A stretch of 48,916 nucleotides of DNA from assembly GCA_023415335.1 (NCBI GenBank), contig JAEZLD010000155.1, positions 1-48,916 of the forward strand, in the 5' to 3' direction. Shown in pieces: positions 16,479 to 25,356 of the stretch (position 1 is its first letter; each line of letters begins with the position of its first letter). Made by a program: the position numbers and the translations under genes. The DNA is from Bacillota bacterium (GTDB lineage Bacteria > Bacillota > Clostridia > Clostridiales > Caloramatoraceae). The notes under the pieces were generated by a model, which saw only the letters and a list, made by a program, of their open reading frames with translations, had not been told where the DNA came from and did not search any database.

Positions 16479-17351
16479 ATGGAAAATACATTTAAGATAA
16501 TCGAGAACAAAAACAAATGGTTTGCTTTCTCCATTGCTATTATACTTACAGGAGTGGTGTTCTTATTTGTAAAAGGCCTTAATTTCGGTATTGACTTTAA
16601 GGGTGGGGCCGTTATGAGTGTTGAAACAGGGCAGACGCTTTCAAATGAAGATATAGAAGATGTAAGAACTATTGCTGCTAAATATGACAAGGATGCAACA
16701 GCCAGGATTATTAACAGTACTGGGGTTGAAATATCAAGCAGTAAGCTGTCTTCAGATGAGCTTAACAAGATATATGATGAACTTAAGGTGAAGTACTCTC
16801 TGGAAGATGGTGATAAGCAAATCAACAGACAGGATGGTATGATTGGAAAAGAGACGCAAAGAAGCGCCATAATTGCATCCCTTGTGGCAATAGTACTTAT
16901 ACTGGTATATGTAGGTATAAGGTTTGAGTTTAAAACCGGCATTTCTGCTATCATTGCACTTGTTCATGACCTTTTGGTTATGATTACTGTGTATACTGTA
17001 TTCCAGGTGCCTGTAAACAATAGCTTCATTGCAGCCATGCTTACAATACTGGGATACTCTATAAATGATACTATAGTTGTTTTCGACCGTATAAGAGAAA
17101 ACAGAAAGACTGGTAAGTATAAGGATTACGCTTCTTTAGCAAATGCAAGTATTACGCAGACCATGTCCAGGTCAATAAATACAGCCTTTACAACCCTGAT
17201 TACAATAGTTGCCATATATATACTTGGAGTATCGGCAATTCAGGAGTTTGCATTCCCTCTGATAATAGGAATTGTCAGTGGAGCTTATTCTTCAATATTC
17301 ATAGCCAGCCCAATATGGGTTATGCTTGAGAAAGATAATAAGCTTGCATAA
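16479..17351 (+). CDS. secF: Protein translocase subunit SecF
   Basis: The 290-residue partner of SecD has the GLNFGIDFKGGAVM motif after the first helix, then the short P4 domain and the six-helix core with LTILGYSINDTIVVFDRIRENR. It works with SecD in one complex. Ribosome site GGGGGGAAG precedes the ATG. A strong terminator follows the stop codon. Confidence 0.96.
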   Translation: MENTFKIIENKNKWFAFSIAIILTGVVFLFVKGLNFGIDFKGGAVMSVETGQTLSNEDIEDVRTIAAKYDKDATARIINSTGVEISSSKLSSDELNKIYDELKVKYSLEDGDKQINRQDGMIGKETQRSAIIASLVAIVLILVYVGIRFEFKTGISAIIALVHDLLVMITVYTVFQVPVNNSFIAAMLTILGYSINDTIVVFDRIRENRKTGKYKDYASLANASITQTMSRSINTAFTTLITIVAIYILGVSAIQEFAFPLIIGIVSGAYSSIFIASPIWVMLEKDNKLA

Positions 17352-17359
17352 GCTTGATT

Positions 17360-17390
17360 AAAAAAGCCAGCATAAGCTGGCTTTTTTATT
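17360..17390 (+). terminator. Terminator of secDF
   Basis: A perfect 12-bp stem (AAAAAAGCCAGC / GCTGGCTTTTTT) with loop ATAA ends in TATT. Confidence 0.93.
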
Positions 17391-17402
17391 TCTAGAAATA
17401 AT

Positions 17403-17431
17403 TTGCCCACCATAAGTTTTAGATGTATAAT
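17403..17431 (+). promoter_or_regulatory. Promoter of apt
   Basis: TTGCCC (17403-17408), 17 bases, TATAAT (17426-17431), 50 bases upstream of the ATG. Confidence 0.65.
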
Positions 17432-17481
17432 ATTTATGTTGTAAATCATTAGTATTCCATAACTTCTAAAGGAGGATAATT

Positions 17482-18000
17482 ATGGACTTGAAAGAAAAAA
17501 TAAGGGTTATAGAAAACTTTCCTAAGCCAGGGATAAGTTTTAAGGATATAACGACCCTTCTTCAGGATGGGGAAGCTCTGAGGAAGACCATTGATACTTT
17601 GACAGCATTTGTTAAGGACAAGAAAATAGACGTGGTTGTTGGACCAGAGGCAAGAGGCTTTCTTTTAGGAACTCCTATAGCATACAACCTGGGTGTTGGC
17701 TTTGTGCCAGTAAGAAAACCCGGAAAGCTTCCAGGAGATACCCTGAGATATGAATATAAGCTGGAATATGGAAACGATGCACTGGAGATACACAAGGACT
17801 CCATAAAGCCTGGACAGAGGGTACTTATTATTGATGACCTTCTGGCAACAGGAGGAACCATAAGCTCTGCTGCAAAGCTTATAGAGCAGCTGGGAGGAGA
17901 GGTTGTATCCATAGCCTTTATAGTTGAACTTACAGGGCTTCATGGAAGGGAAAGACTTAAGGAGTATGAGGTAAATTCTGCTGTTCAGTATGAGTTTTAA
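17482..18000 (+). CDS. apt: Adenine phosphoribosyltransferase
   Basis: The 172-residue enzyme makes AMP from adenine and PRPP. It has the family start IRVIENFPKPGISFKDIT, the GPEARGFLLG hood segment and the PRPP-binding loop VLIIDDLLATGGT. Length is normal. It lies before relA, as in many Firmicutes, but each gene has its own promoter here. Confidence 0.97.
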   Translation: MDLKEKIRVIENFPKPGISFKDITTLLQDGEALRKTIDTLTAFVKDKKIDVVVGPEARGFLLGTPIAYNLGVGFVPVRKPGKLPGDTLRYEYKLEYGNDALEIHKDSIKPGQRVLIIDDLLATGGTISSAAKLIEQLGGEVVSIAFIVELTGLHGRERLKEYEVNSAVQYEF

Positions 18001-18019
18001 TATAAAAAATCCTTAAGAT

Positions 18020-18048
18020 TTGCAAAGAAGCATAATTTAATATATAAT
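18020..18048 (+). promoter_or_regulatory. Promoter of relA
   Basis: TTGCAA (18020-18025), 17 bases, TATAAT (18043-18048), about 70 bases upstream of the relA ATG. Confidence 0.65.
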
Positions 18049-18116
18049 GATAGAAATATGGCTGGTAGTTTTACCGGCCATATGATGTATTGTACATAAC
18101 GAGGAGAGAGGGCAAA

Positions 18117-20285
18117 ATGCTGCAGAGAATTCTTGATACTATCGCAGAACACGGAATTGATGTAGACCTGGAAATGATCAAAAAAGCATATTACCTGGCT
18201 GAGAAGGCCCATACAGGACAGTATAGGGAATCCGGAGAGCCATACCTTATGCATCCTATTGAGGTTGCAGTCATTCTTATTGAAATGGGTATGGACACGG
18301 AGACCATTTGTGCTGCGCTTCTTCATGACGTTGTGGAGGATACACAGTATACCTACGACGATATAAAGAAGGAATTCTCTGAGGAAATAGCAAACCTTGT
18401 TGAGGGAGTAACAAAGCTTGATAAAATAGAGTATAAATCTAAGGAGGAGCAGCAGGCAGAAAACATTCGAAAAATGCTTGTGGCCATGGCCAAGGATATA
18501 AGGGTTATACTAATAAAGCTGGCAGACAGGCTTCACAACATGAGAACTCTTAAGCACTGCTCTCTTGAAAAGCAAAAGGCAAAGGCTCAGGAAACGCTGG
18601 ATATATATGCCCCCCTTGCCCATAGACTGGGTATTTCAAAGATAAAGTGGGAGCTTGAGGACATATCCTTAAGATATCTGCATCCAGAGGAGTACTATGA
18701 CCTGGTGGAAAAAATATCAGCCAAGCGCACAGAGCGTGAGGATATGATAAAGGGCATAATACAGCAGCTCAATGCAAAGCTGGAGGAGGCTGGCATTGAA
18801 GCCTCCATTGATGGAAGACCAAAGCATTTCTATAGTATATACAGGAAGATGCATTATAAGAATAAAACCTTTGACCAGATATTTGACCTTTTAGCCATAA
18901 GAGTGATTGTGGATACGGTAAAGGACTGCTATGCGGCCTTAGGCTCTGCCCATACTCTTTGGAAGCCAATACCTGGGAGATTTAAGGATTATATAGCTAT
19001 GCCTAAGCCTAATATGTATCAGTCCCTTCACTCTACGGTTATAGGACCTGGTGGGCAGCCATTTGAGATACAGATAAGAACATGGGAAATGCATAGGACG
19101 GCTGAGTATGGTATTGCTGCACACTGGAAATATAAGGAAGGAATCGAAGGGGAAGACCTAGACGACAAGCTTAAGTGGGTAAAACAGATTGAAGAGTTCC
19201 AGACTGAGACAAATGATGCTAAGGAGTTTATTGATACAGTTAAAATTGACATATTCTCAGACGAGGTGTTTGTGTTTACACCAAAGGGTACTGTAATAGA
19301 CCTGCCTGTGGATTCAACACCAATAGACTTTGCATATAGAATACACACTGATGTAGGGAACAAGTGTGTAGGTGCCAAGGTTAACGGCAAGATGGTTCCT
19401 ATAGACTATAAGCTTAAGACGGGTGAGATAGTTGAAATTGTAACCTCCTCTACATCAAAGGGGCCAAGCAGAGACTGGCTTAAGATTGCAAGGAGCTCCA
19501 ATGCCAAAAGTAAAATACGCCAGTGGTTCAAGAGGACCTTTAAAGAGGAGAACGTAGACAAAGGCAGGGAGAGCTTGGAGAAGGAGGCCAAACGTCAGGG
19601 CTTCAATTTCTCTGAAATAATGAAGGCAGAGTACATGGATGCTGTGCTTAAGAAGTTTAATTACCAGAGGATTGATGACTTATATGCATCAATTGGAAGT
19701 GGAGCAATGACCTCCAATCAGATAGTATCCCGGATTAAAGAGGAAATGCGAAAGCATGAGGTACTTGATGAGGAGGAAGAAAAGCCACAGCAGAGACCAT
19801 CCCAGCAGAAAAAGAAAACCGGTTCTGAATATAAGAAGCCTGGTATTAATATTAAGGGAGAAAAGGATATATATGTGAGGTTCGCAAAATGCTGCAACCC
19901 TGTACCAGGAGATGATGTGGTAGGCTTTATAACAAAGGGAAGGGGCATTTCCGTACACAGGAAGGATTGCAGGAACTTCCAGACCATAGCTGAGGTGGAG
20001 CCTGAAAGAGTGGTAGATACCCAGTGGACTGGTGAGCACAATACGGAATTTAATACAGACATACAGATTGAAGCCAATGACAGGCATGGGCTTTTATCAG
20101 ATGTGTCCAATATAATAAACAATGCGGATATACAGGTAAGGGCTATTAATGCCCGTACATTAAAAAACAGTGTGGCTTTAATAACACTTACAATACAAAT
20201 ATCTGATGTTAACCAACTGGAAAGGGTTATTAAGGACATAAGGAAGGTATCCGGAGTTAGCAACGTATACAGAAGTGGAAGCTGA
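18117..20285 (+). CDS. relA: Bifunctional (p)ppGpp synthetase/hydrolase RelA/SpoT (Rel)
   Basis: The 722-residue enzyme controls the stringent response. In order: HD hydrolase domain with ALLHDVVEDT at about 60 and ADRLHNMRTL at about 140; synthetase domain with GRPKHFYSIYRKM, YQSLHSTVIGP and EIQIRT; TGS domain from VFVFTPKGTVIDLP; a Cys-containing linker (FAKCCNPVPGD); and a C-terminal ACT domain. Both catalytic halves look intact, so it should make and degrade (p)ppGpp. The frame reaches back to TTG 18090, but ATG 18117 has GAGGAGAGAGG in front and is the start. Confidence 0.96.
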   Translation: MLQRILDTIAEHGIDVDLEMIKKAYYLAEKAHTGQYRESGEPYLMHPIEVAVILIEMGMDTETICAALLHDVVEDTQYTYDDIKKEFSEEIANLVEGVTKLDKIEYKSKEEQQAENIRKMLVAMAKDIRVILIKLADRLHNMRTLKHCSLEKQKAKAQETLDIYAPLAHRLGISKIKWELEDISLRYLHPEEYYDLVEKISAKRTEREDMIKGIIQQLNAKLEEAGIEASIDGRPKHFYSIYRKMHYKNKTFDQIFDLLAIRVIVDTVKDCYAALGSAHTLWKPIPGRFKDYIAMPKPNMYQSLHSTVIGPGGQPFEIQIRTWEMHRTAEYGIAAHWKYKEGIEGEDLDDKLKWVKQIEEFQTETNDAKEFIDTVKIDIFSDEVFVFTPKGTVIDLPVDSTPIDFAYRIHTDVGNKCVGAKVNGKMVPIDYKLKTGEIVEIVTSSTSKGPSRDWLKIARSSNAKSKIRQWFKRTFKEENVDKGRESLEKEAKRQGFNFSEIMKAEYMDAVLKKFNYQRIDDLYASIGSGAMTSNQIVSRIKEEMRKHEVLDEEEEKPQQRPSQQKKKTGSEYKKPGINIKGEKDIYVRFAKCCNPVPGDDVVGFITKGRGISVHRKDCRNFQTIAEVEPERVVDTQWTGEHNTEFNTDIQIEANDRHGLLSDVSNIINNADIQVRAINARTLKNSVALITLTIQISDVNQLERVIKDIRKVSGVSNVYRSGS

Positions 20286-20312
20286 TATAAAGAATGCAAT
20301 AAGGAGAGTAAA

Positions 20313-20762
20313 ATGAGGGCAGTAGTGCAGAGGGTTAGTTCAGCAAGCGTAAAAGTGGAGGGCACCATAACCGGCAGTATAGGTAAAGGCCTTCTGGTTC
20401 TTCTTGGGGTAGAAGAGAAGGATACCCAGGAGGACATAAAATATATGGCAGAGAAGATATGTGGCTTAAGGATATTTGAAGACCAGGAAGAAAAAATGAA
20501 TCTCTCCCTTAAGGATGTAGAAGGAGAGCTTCTTGTGGTGTCGCAGTTTACTCTTTATGGAGACTGCAGAAAGGGGAAAAGGCCAAGCTTTATAATGGCT
20601 GCAAGGCCCCAGTATGCCCAGGAGATGTATGAGAAATTCATAGCTGAGTGTGGGAATTATGTAGGCAGGGTTGAAACGGGTAGGTTTCAGGCGGATATGA
20701 AGGTAGAGCTTGTAAACGATGGCCCTGTAACTATTTTAATAGATAGTAAGAAAAATTTTTAG
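20313..20762 (+). CDS. dtd: D-aminoacyl-tRNA deacylase
   Basis: The 149-residue enzyme removes D-amino acids (and Gly mischarged on tRNA-Ala) from tRNA. It has the start MRAVVQRVSSASVKVEG and both active-site motifs, VSQFTLYGDCRKGKRPSF and VNDGPVTILID. It follows relA by 27 bases, the usual Firmicutes order. Confidence 0.97.
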   Translation: MRAVVQRVSSASVKVEGTITGSIGKGLLVLLGVEEKDTQEDIKYMAEKICGLRIFEDQEEKMNLSLKDVEGELLVVSQFTLYGDCRKGKRPSFIMAARPQYAQEMYEKFIAECGNYVGRVETGRFQADMKVELVNDGPVTILIDSKKNF

Positions 20763-20772
20763 GAGTGGTCAT

Positions 20773-21393
20773 ATGATAATTGAACTTCTGCAGGTTGGAG
20801 TATTCCAGTCTAACTGCTATATTATTGGAGACGAGGAAACAGGTAAGGGAATAATAATAGACCCTGGTGCTGATGGGGAAAAAGTACTGAGCAAATGCAG
20901 GGAGTGTAAGCTTGATATAGAATACATACTGCTTACCCATGGACACGGAGACCACATAGGCGGAGTAGTGGATGTTAAATCTGGGACCGGTGCTAAGATA
21001 TGTATCAGCAGGAAGGATGAGTACCTTGTTAAGGGTGAAACCAAGAGATTAATACCTATACTTAGAAACATAAAGCTTTTTGATGCAGACATGTTCTTAA
21101 AGGACAGGGATACTATTAAAGTGGGGGCACTTGAAGTAAGCGTGCTTGAAACTCCGGGGCATACCCCAGGAGGACTTTCCTTTAAGATAGGTTCAAATGT
21201 ATTCAGTGGGGACGCCTTGTTCAAGGGCTCTGTTGGAAGGACAGACTTTGAGTTTGGTTCCATGGACCAGCTGGTTGAGGGCATAAGAAGTAATATATTA
21301 ACCCTTCCTGGAGATACAGTGGTGTACCCGGGACATGGACCATCTACCACTGTGGAGGCTGAGAAGCGATTCAATCCATACGTTAAGGAATGA
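20773..21393 (+). CDS. Metallo-beta-lactamase-fold hydrolase (YcbL/glyoxalase II-like)
   Basis: The 206-residue protein has the metal-binding LTHGHGDHIGG motif at about residues 55-65, then ETPGHTPGG, FSGDALFKGSVGR and a C-terminal YPGHGPST. These supply the ligands of a two-metal site. This group resembles hydroxyacylglutathione hydrolases, but its true substrate in clostridia is uncertain. It follows dtd by 10 bases and belongs to the relA-dtd unit. Confidence 0.9.
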   Translation: MIIELLQVGVFQSNCYIIGDEETGKGIIIDPGADGEKVLSKCRECKLDIEYILLTHGHGDHIGGVVDVKSGTGAKICISRKDEYLVKGETKRLIPILRNIKLFDADMFLKDRDTIKVGALEVSVLETPGHTPGGLSFKIGSNVFSGDALFKGSVGRTDFEFGSMDQLVEGIRSNILTLPGDTVVYPGHGPSTTVEAEKRFNPYVKE

Positions 21394-21439
21394 AGACAAT
21401 GTGGTATGGGATGGGCAGAAGCATAGCCATACTTCGTGC

Positions 21440-21461
21440 GGGCACGGAGTCCTGTCCCTAC
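21440..21461 (+). repeat. Copy 2 of the short GC-rich dispersed repeat
   Basis: GGGCACGGAGTCCTGTCCCTA, the clearest copy of the element also seen on the - strand at 1408-1426 and 47329-47353. It lies between genes. Confidence 0.55.
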
Positions 21462-21488
21462 TGAAAGGGCTATTTTTATGTGATTTGT

Positions 21489-21513
21489 ATGCCCCTAGTA
21501 AAGCGAGGGGTAT
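21489..21513. other. Small hairpin before hemZ
   Basis: ATGCCCCT and AGGGGTAT pair (one G-U) around a 9-base loop. There is no T tract. Confidence 0.4.
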
Positions 21514-21537
21514 GTGATAAGAATGAAGACTAAGGTT

Positions 21538-21563
21538 AAGCAGGCTGAGTAAGCCTGCTTATT
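21538..21563 (+). terminator. Probable terminator ahead of hemZ
   Basis: A perfect 9-bp stem (AAGCAGGCT / AGCCTGCTT) with loop GAGTA is followed by ATTGTTGG, a weak tail. It lies between the relA-dtd-hydrolase unit and hemZ. Confidence 0.6.
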
Positions 21564-21610
21564 GTTGGTAAAGATAAATATGCAAATATTATAAGATTTA
21601 GAGGGTTATT

Positions 21611-23035
21611 ATGATTAATGTAAAGCTAACAGGCCACGATTACAGATACGAAGCATACCAGATACTGTCACTTTTTTATCTCAAGGATGAAATAAGCTTT
21701 GTGGAGGAAGGCTGTGATATGGAGGTGTGCTATGAAAGCGATAGTCATATTGTAAAATGCACACTGTCAAGTGAAGAAGAGACTATATCAGAGCAGGCTA
21801 ATGCTGAAAGTGCCAACAGGAAGGATGTAAAGAATGCCATAAAGCTATCTATTCTTAAGGTGCTTGAAAGGTATACAGGGGTATCCATGCCATGGGGAAT
21901 ACTTGTGGGCATACGTCCTACAAAGCTTATACATGATTCAGCCATGCCAGAGGGGGATACAGTTAAGCACCTTATGGACTACTATTCTGTATCAAAGGAA
22001 AAGGCAGACCTTGCAGTTGAGGTGGCTGAGAAGGAGGCCCCCTTCCTGGGTAATGGGCCTGGCTCTGTGAGCCTTTACATGCACATACCCTTCTGCCCCA
22101 CCCGCTGTGTATACTGTTCGTTTACCTCAAACCCCGTTGCTAAAAATGAGCAGCTTATAGAGGGGTACATTAATGCACTTAAAAAGGAGACGTCTGTTTC
22201 ACTGAAGGAGGTACTTAACAGAGGAGTTAGGTTTGACACGTTTTATATAGGAGGGGGAACCCCTACGGCACTTTCTGCATCCCAGTTGGATGATCTTTTA
22301 GGCTATGTGGGTTCCATTATAGACCTTAAGGGTCTAAGGGAATTTACGGTGGAGGCAGGCCGTCCAGACTCCATAGAAGAGGATAAGCTTAGGGTGCTTA
22401 AGGAACATGGTTGCACAAGGATAAGCATAAATCCCCAGACAATGAACGACGAAACCCTGAAAAAGATAGGCAGGAAGCATACCTCAAAGGATATTGTAGA
22501 TAAATACCTGATGGCAAGAGAGGTGGGCTTTGACTGCATAAATATGGATATGATAATAGGACTTCCTGGGGAGGGCTATGAGGAGATGGTCCACACTGTA
22601 AAGGAAATCGTATCCCTCAGTCCTGACAACATTACAGTCCACACTATGGCAATAAAGAGGGCATCCATACTTAATGAGAAGAGATACTATGACCATGACA
22701 AGAAGCTTATGGATGCATATAACGCAGTATCTGATGAAATAAGAAGCAGCGGCATGTACCCATACTATATGTACCGACAGAAGAACATGGTGCTTCCTTT
22801 AGAGAACATAGGCTATTGCAGAGACGGCAGGGAGGGCATATATAACATACAGATGATTGCTGAAAGCATTTCCATACTTGCCCTGGGAGCAGATGCGGTA
22901 ACAAAGCTTGTTTATCCAAAGGAAAACCGTATAGAAAGGGTAGGAAACGTAAAGGACGTAAGGGAATACATTAAAAGAATAGACGAGATGATAGAAAAGA
23001 AGAGGGAAGCTGTGAGACTGCTGGATTTGGATTAG
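21611..23035 (+). CDS. hemZ: Coproporphyrinogen III oxidase-like radical SAM protein HemZ
   Basis: The 474-residue protein has an N-terminal domain of about 150 residues, then a radical SAM core with C162-x3-C166-x2-C169 (HIPFCPTRCVYC), TFYIGGGTPTALS and the HemN-type segments DMIIGLPGEG and NITVHTMAIKR. HemZ relatives of HemN are assigned to oxygen-independent coproporphyrinogen oxidation, but in anaerobes the substrate may differ. Its position before T-box-aspS is typical of clostridia. Confidence 0.9.
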   Translation: MINVKLTGHDYRYEAYQILSLFYLKDEISFVEEGCDMEVCYESDSHIVKCTLSSEEETISEQANAESANRKDVKNAIKLSILKVLERYTGVSMPWGILVGIRPTKLIHDSAMPEGDTVKHLMDYYSVSKEKADLAVEVAEKEAPFLGNGPGSVSLYMHIPFCPTRCVYCSFTSNPVAKNEQLIEGYINALKKETSVSLKEVLNRGVRFDTFYIGGGTPTALSASQLDDLLGYVGSIIDLKGLREFTVEAGRPDSIEEDKLRVLKEHGCTRISINPQTMNDETLKKIGRKHTSKDIVDKYLMAREVGFDCINMDMIIGLPGEGYEEMVHTVKEIVSLSPDNITVHTMAIKRASILNEKRYYDHDKKLMDAYNAVSDEIRSSGMYPYYMYRQKNMVLPLENIGYCRDGREGIYNIQMIAESISILALGADAVTKLVYPKENRIERVGNVKDVREYIKRIDEMIEKKREAVRLLDLD

Positions 23036-23045
23036 AATAAATCTA

Positions 23046-23075
23046 TTGACAATTATAAAGTCATGGGATTATAAT
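23046..23075 (+). promoter_or_regulatory. Promoter of the aspS leader
   Basis: TTGACA (23046-23051), an 18-base spacer and TATAAT (23070-23075) give a near-consensus promoter just upstream of the T-box. Confidence 0.8.
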
Positions 23076-23094
23076 GTTAGATAAATATTAAAGG

Positions 23095-23312
23095 CTATGA
23101 AAGGAAGGAGTACCTTTTAACCACTTAGAGAGAGAGGCCCCCACAGGCTGCAAGGGACCTTATGGAAGGTGGAAGGGAAAGACATCCTGGAGCTGGTGCC
23201 TGAAGCTTAGTAGGGTAACCTGTTTCCCGCATTAAGGGGTAAGAGTGGATTGCAAATCAATCAGGGTGGTACCACGGGTATATCTCGTCCCTTTATGGGG
23301 CGGGTTTTTTAT
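23095..23312 (+). promoter_or_regulatory. T-box leader, specifier GAC (Asp), controlling aspS
   Basis: The leader has the AGAGAGAG element of stem I (23128-23135), a specifier segment GGGAAAGACATCCTGGAGC with codon GAC at 23181-23183, the T-box AGGGTGGTACCACGG at 23263-23277, and a terminator stem (23284-23304) followed by TTTTTT. Uncharged tRNA-Asp would stabilise the antiterminator and turn on aspS. Confidence 0.93.
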
Positions 23313-23349
23313 TTTTTGTTTCACCCAATAAAATTATAGGAGGACAATT

Positions 23350-25137
23350 ATGGGAGAAGGTATTAAAGGATTAAAGAGAACCTGCATGTGCGGCACCTTT
23401 AGGGAAGATAATGCCGGACAGACAGTAACCGTAATGGGCTGGGTTCAGCGCAGAAGAGACCTAGGGGGCCTTATATTCGTTGATCTGAGGGACAGGACGG
23501 GAATAGTACAGGTGGTATTTGGAGAGGCCATAAGCAAGGAGGCCTTTGACAAGGCATACTCCATAAGAAGCGAGTACTGCCTCGCAGTTACAGGAAAGGT
23601 AGTGCTTAGGGAATCACCTAACCACCAGATTCCAACAGGCTTAATTGAAATCAAGGGAGAATCCCTGAGGATACTTTCAGAGTCAGAAACTCCGCCAATA
23701 TATATAAAGGAAAACCTGGATACTGCAGAGTCAGTAAGGCTTAAATACAGGTATCTGGACCTTAGAAGGCCAGACATACAGAAGACTATTATGATAAGGC
23801 ATAAGGCTGCCAAGGTTATCAGGGACTTTATGGATTCTGAGGGATTTCTGGAGATAGAAACCCCAATGATGTGCAAGAGTACACCTGAGGGAGCAAGGGA
23901 CTACCTTGTGCCAAGCAGGAACTTTCCAGGAAGGTTCTATGCACTGCCCCAGTCCCCACAGCTATACAAGCAGCTGCTTATGCTTTCAGGCTTTGATAAG
24001 TACTTCCAGATAGTAAGATGCTTCAGAGATGAGGATCTGAGGGCCAACAGGCAGCCAGAATTCACCCAGGTGGACATGGAGCTTTCCTTTGTAGATATAG
24101 ATGATGTTATCGATGTAAATGAGAGAATGCTTAAGAGGCTGTTTAAAGATGTGCTGGACGTAGACGTACAGCTGCCAATAAAGAGGATGCCATGGAAGGA
24201 AGCCATGGAAAGGTTTGGCTCCGATAAGCCGGATTTAAGGTTCGGACTGGAGTTGGTTGATTTAACAGATATTACATCAGCTTGCGGCTTTAAGGTGTTC
24301 AAGGATGCAGCTGAGGCAGGAGGAAGCATCAGGGCAATCAACGCCAAGGGCTGTGCCGAATTCCCAAGAAAGGAAATCGACAGGCTGCAGGAGCATGTAA
24401 AAACCTATGGAGCAAAGGGTCTTGCATGGATAGCACTTAAGGAGGACGGAGTTAAGTCCCCAATAGCCAAGTTCCTTGCAGAGGATGAGCTGAGCAGCAT
24501 CATCTCCAGGGCAAAGGGGGAAAAGGGAGACCTTATCCTTATAGTTGCTGATAAGAACACAACAGTGTTCAGCTCCCTAGGAGCACTGAGACTTGAGCTT
24601 GGCAGAAAGCTTGGGCTTATAGGACCTGACAACAAGGAGTTCCATTTTGTGTGGATAACAGAGTTCCCAATGTTTGAGTACAGTGAGGAGGAGGATAGGT
24701 ATGTGGCAATGCACCATCCCTTCACCCATCCAATGGACGAGGACACAGAATTCCTTGAAAGCAATCCTGGCAGGGTAAGAGCTAAGGCCTATGACATAGT
24801 ACTTAATGGAGAGGAAATAGGTGGAGGAAGCATAAGAATCCACGAGGCTGCCCTCCAGGAGAGGATATTCAAGGCGCTGGGCTTTACAATGGAAAGGGCT
24901 TACCAGAAGTTCGGATACCTGCTTGAAGCATTTAAATTCGGACCACCACCTCATGGAGGGTTGGCATATGGCTTTGACAGGCTGGTGATGTTCCTGGCAG
25001 GTACTGAAAACATAAAGGATGTTATTGCCTTCCCTAAGAACCAGAATGCTTTGGAGGTTATGACAAATGCTCCTGATGTTGTAGATGAAAAGCAGCTCTA
25101 TGAGCTTGGTATAGCTATTATGGAGGAAGAAAAGTAA
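23350..25137 (+). CDS. aspS: Aspartyl-tRNA synthetase
   Basis: The 595-residue class II enzyme is of the long bacterial type. It has an N-terminal OB anticodon-binding domain (VMGWVQRRRDLGGLIFVDLRD), motif 1 and 2 (GFLEIETPMM, CFRDEDLRANRQPEFTQVD), an inserted GAD domain at about 280-420, and motif 3 (GLAYGFDRLVMFLAG). The T-box ahead of it answers to tRNA-Asp. Whether it also charges tRNA-Asn cannot be decided from the window. Confidence 0.97.
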   Translation: MGEGIKGLKRTCMCGTFREDNAGQTVTVMGWVQRRRDLGGLIFVDLRDRTGIVQVVFGEAISKEAFDKAYSIRSEYCLAVTGKVVLRESPNHQIPTGLIEIKGESLRILSESETPPIYIKENLDTAESVRLKYRYLDLRRPDIQKTIMIRHKAAKVIRDFMDSEGFLEIETPMMCKSTPEGARDYLVPSRNFPGRFYALPQSPQLYKQLLMLSGFDKYFQIVRCFRDEDLRANRQPEFTQVDMELSFVDIDDVIDVNERMLKRLFKDVLDVDVQLPIKRMPWKEAMERFGSDKPDLRFGLELVDLTDITSACGFKVFKDAAEAGGSIRAINAKGCAEFPRKEIDRLQEHVKTYGAKGLAWIALKEDGVKSPIAKFLAEDELSSIISRAKGEKGDLILIVADKNTTVFSSLGALRLELGRKLGLIGPDNKEFHFVWITEFPMFEYSEEEDRYVAMHHPFTHPMDEDTEFLESNPGRVRAKAYDIVLNGEEIGGGSIRIHEAALQERIFKALGFTMERAYQKFGYLLEAFKFGPPPHGGLAYGFDRLVMFLAGTENIKDVIAFPKNQNALEVMTNAPDVVDEKQLYELGIAIMEEEK

Positions 25138-25158
25138 AGCAATTATAATACAGGCAAA

Positions 25159-25189
25159 GAGGAATGCATAATGCATTCTTCTTTTTTTG
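25159..25189 (+). terminator. Terminator of aspS
   Basis: AGAGGAATGCAT and ATGCATTCTTCT pair almost perfectly, followed by TTTTTT. Confidence 0.88.
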
Positions 25190-25356
25190 CATAAATACGA
25201 CTCATATGTTATCATTTGTATATAATAGCTAAGATTTCTTGAAAAATATGAAAATATATATATAATAATGTTAATCCATGTCAAGGTCTACATATGCTAA
25301 TAATACTTTATGGAGTAGGCTTTATTATTGAAAATCACCTAATAGGGAGGATAAAT

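Noticed and set aside
16301..16954. 217-residue ORF on the - strand across secD/secF
   Set aside because: It is a long antisense shadow over two clear membrane-protein genes, which often give long hydrophobic antisense frames.
19718..20437. 239-residue ORF on the - strand across relA/dtd
   Set aside because: Antisense to two well-supported genes with no ribosome site or recognisable motif.
21335..21517. 60-residue ORF after the metallo-beta-lactamase gene
   Set aside because: It starts inside that gene in another frame, lacks a ribosome site and runs through the GC-rich repeat.
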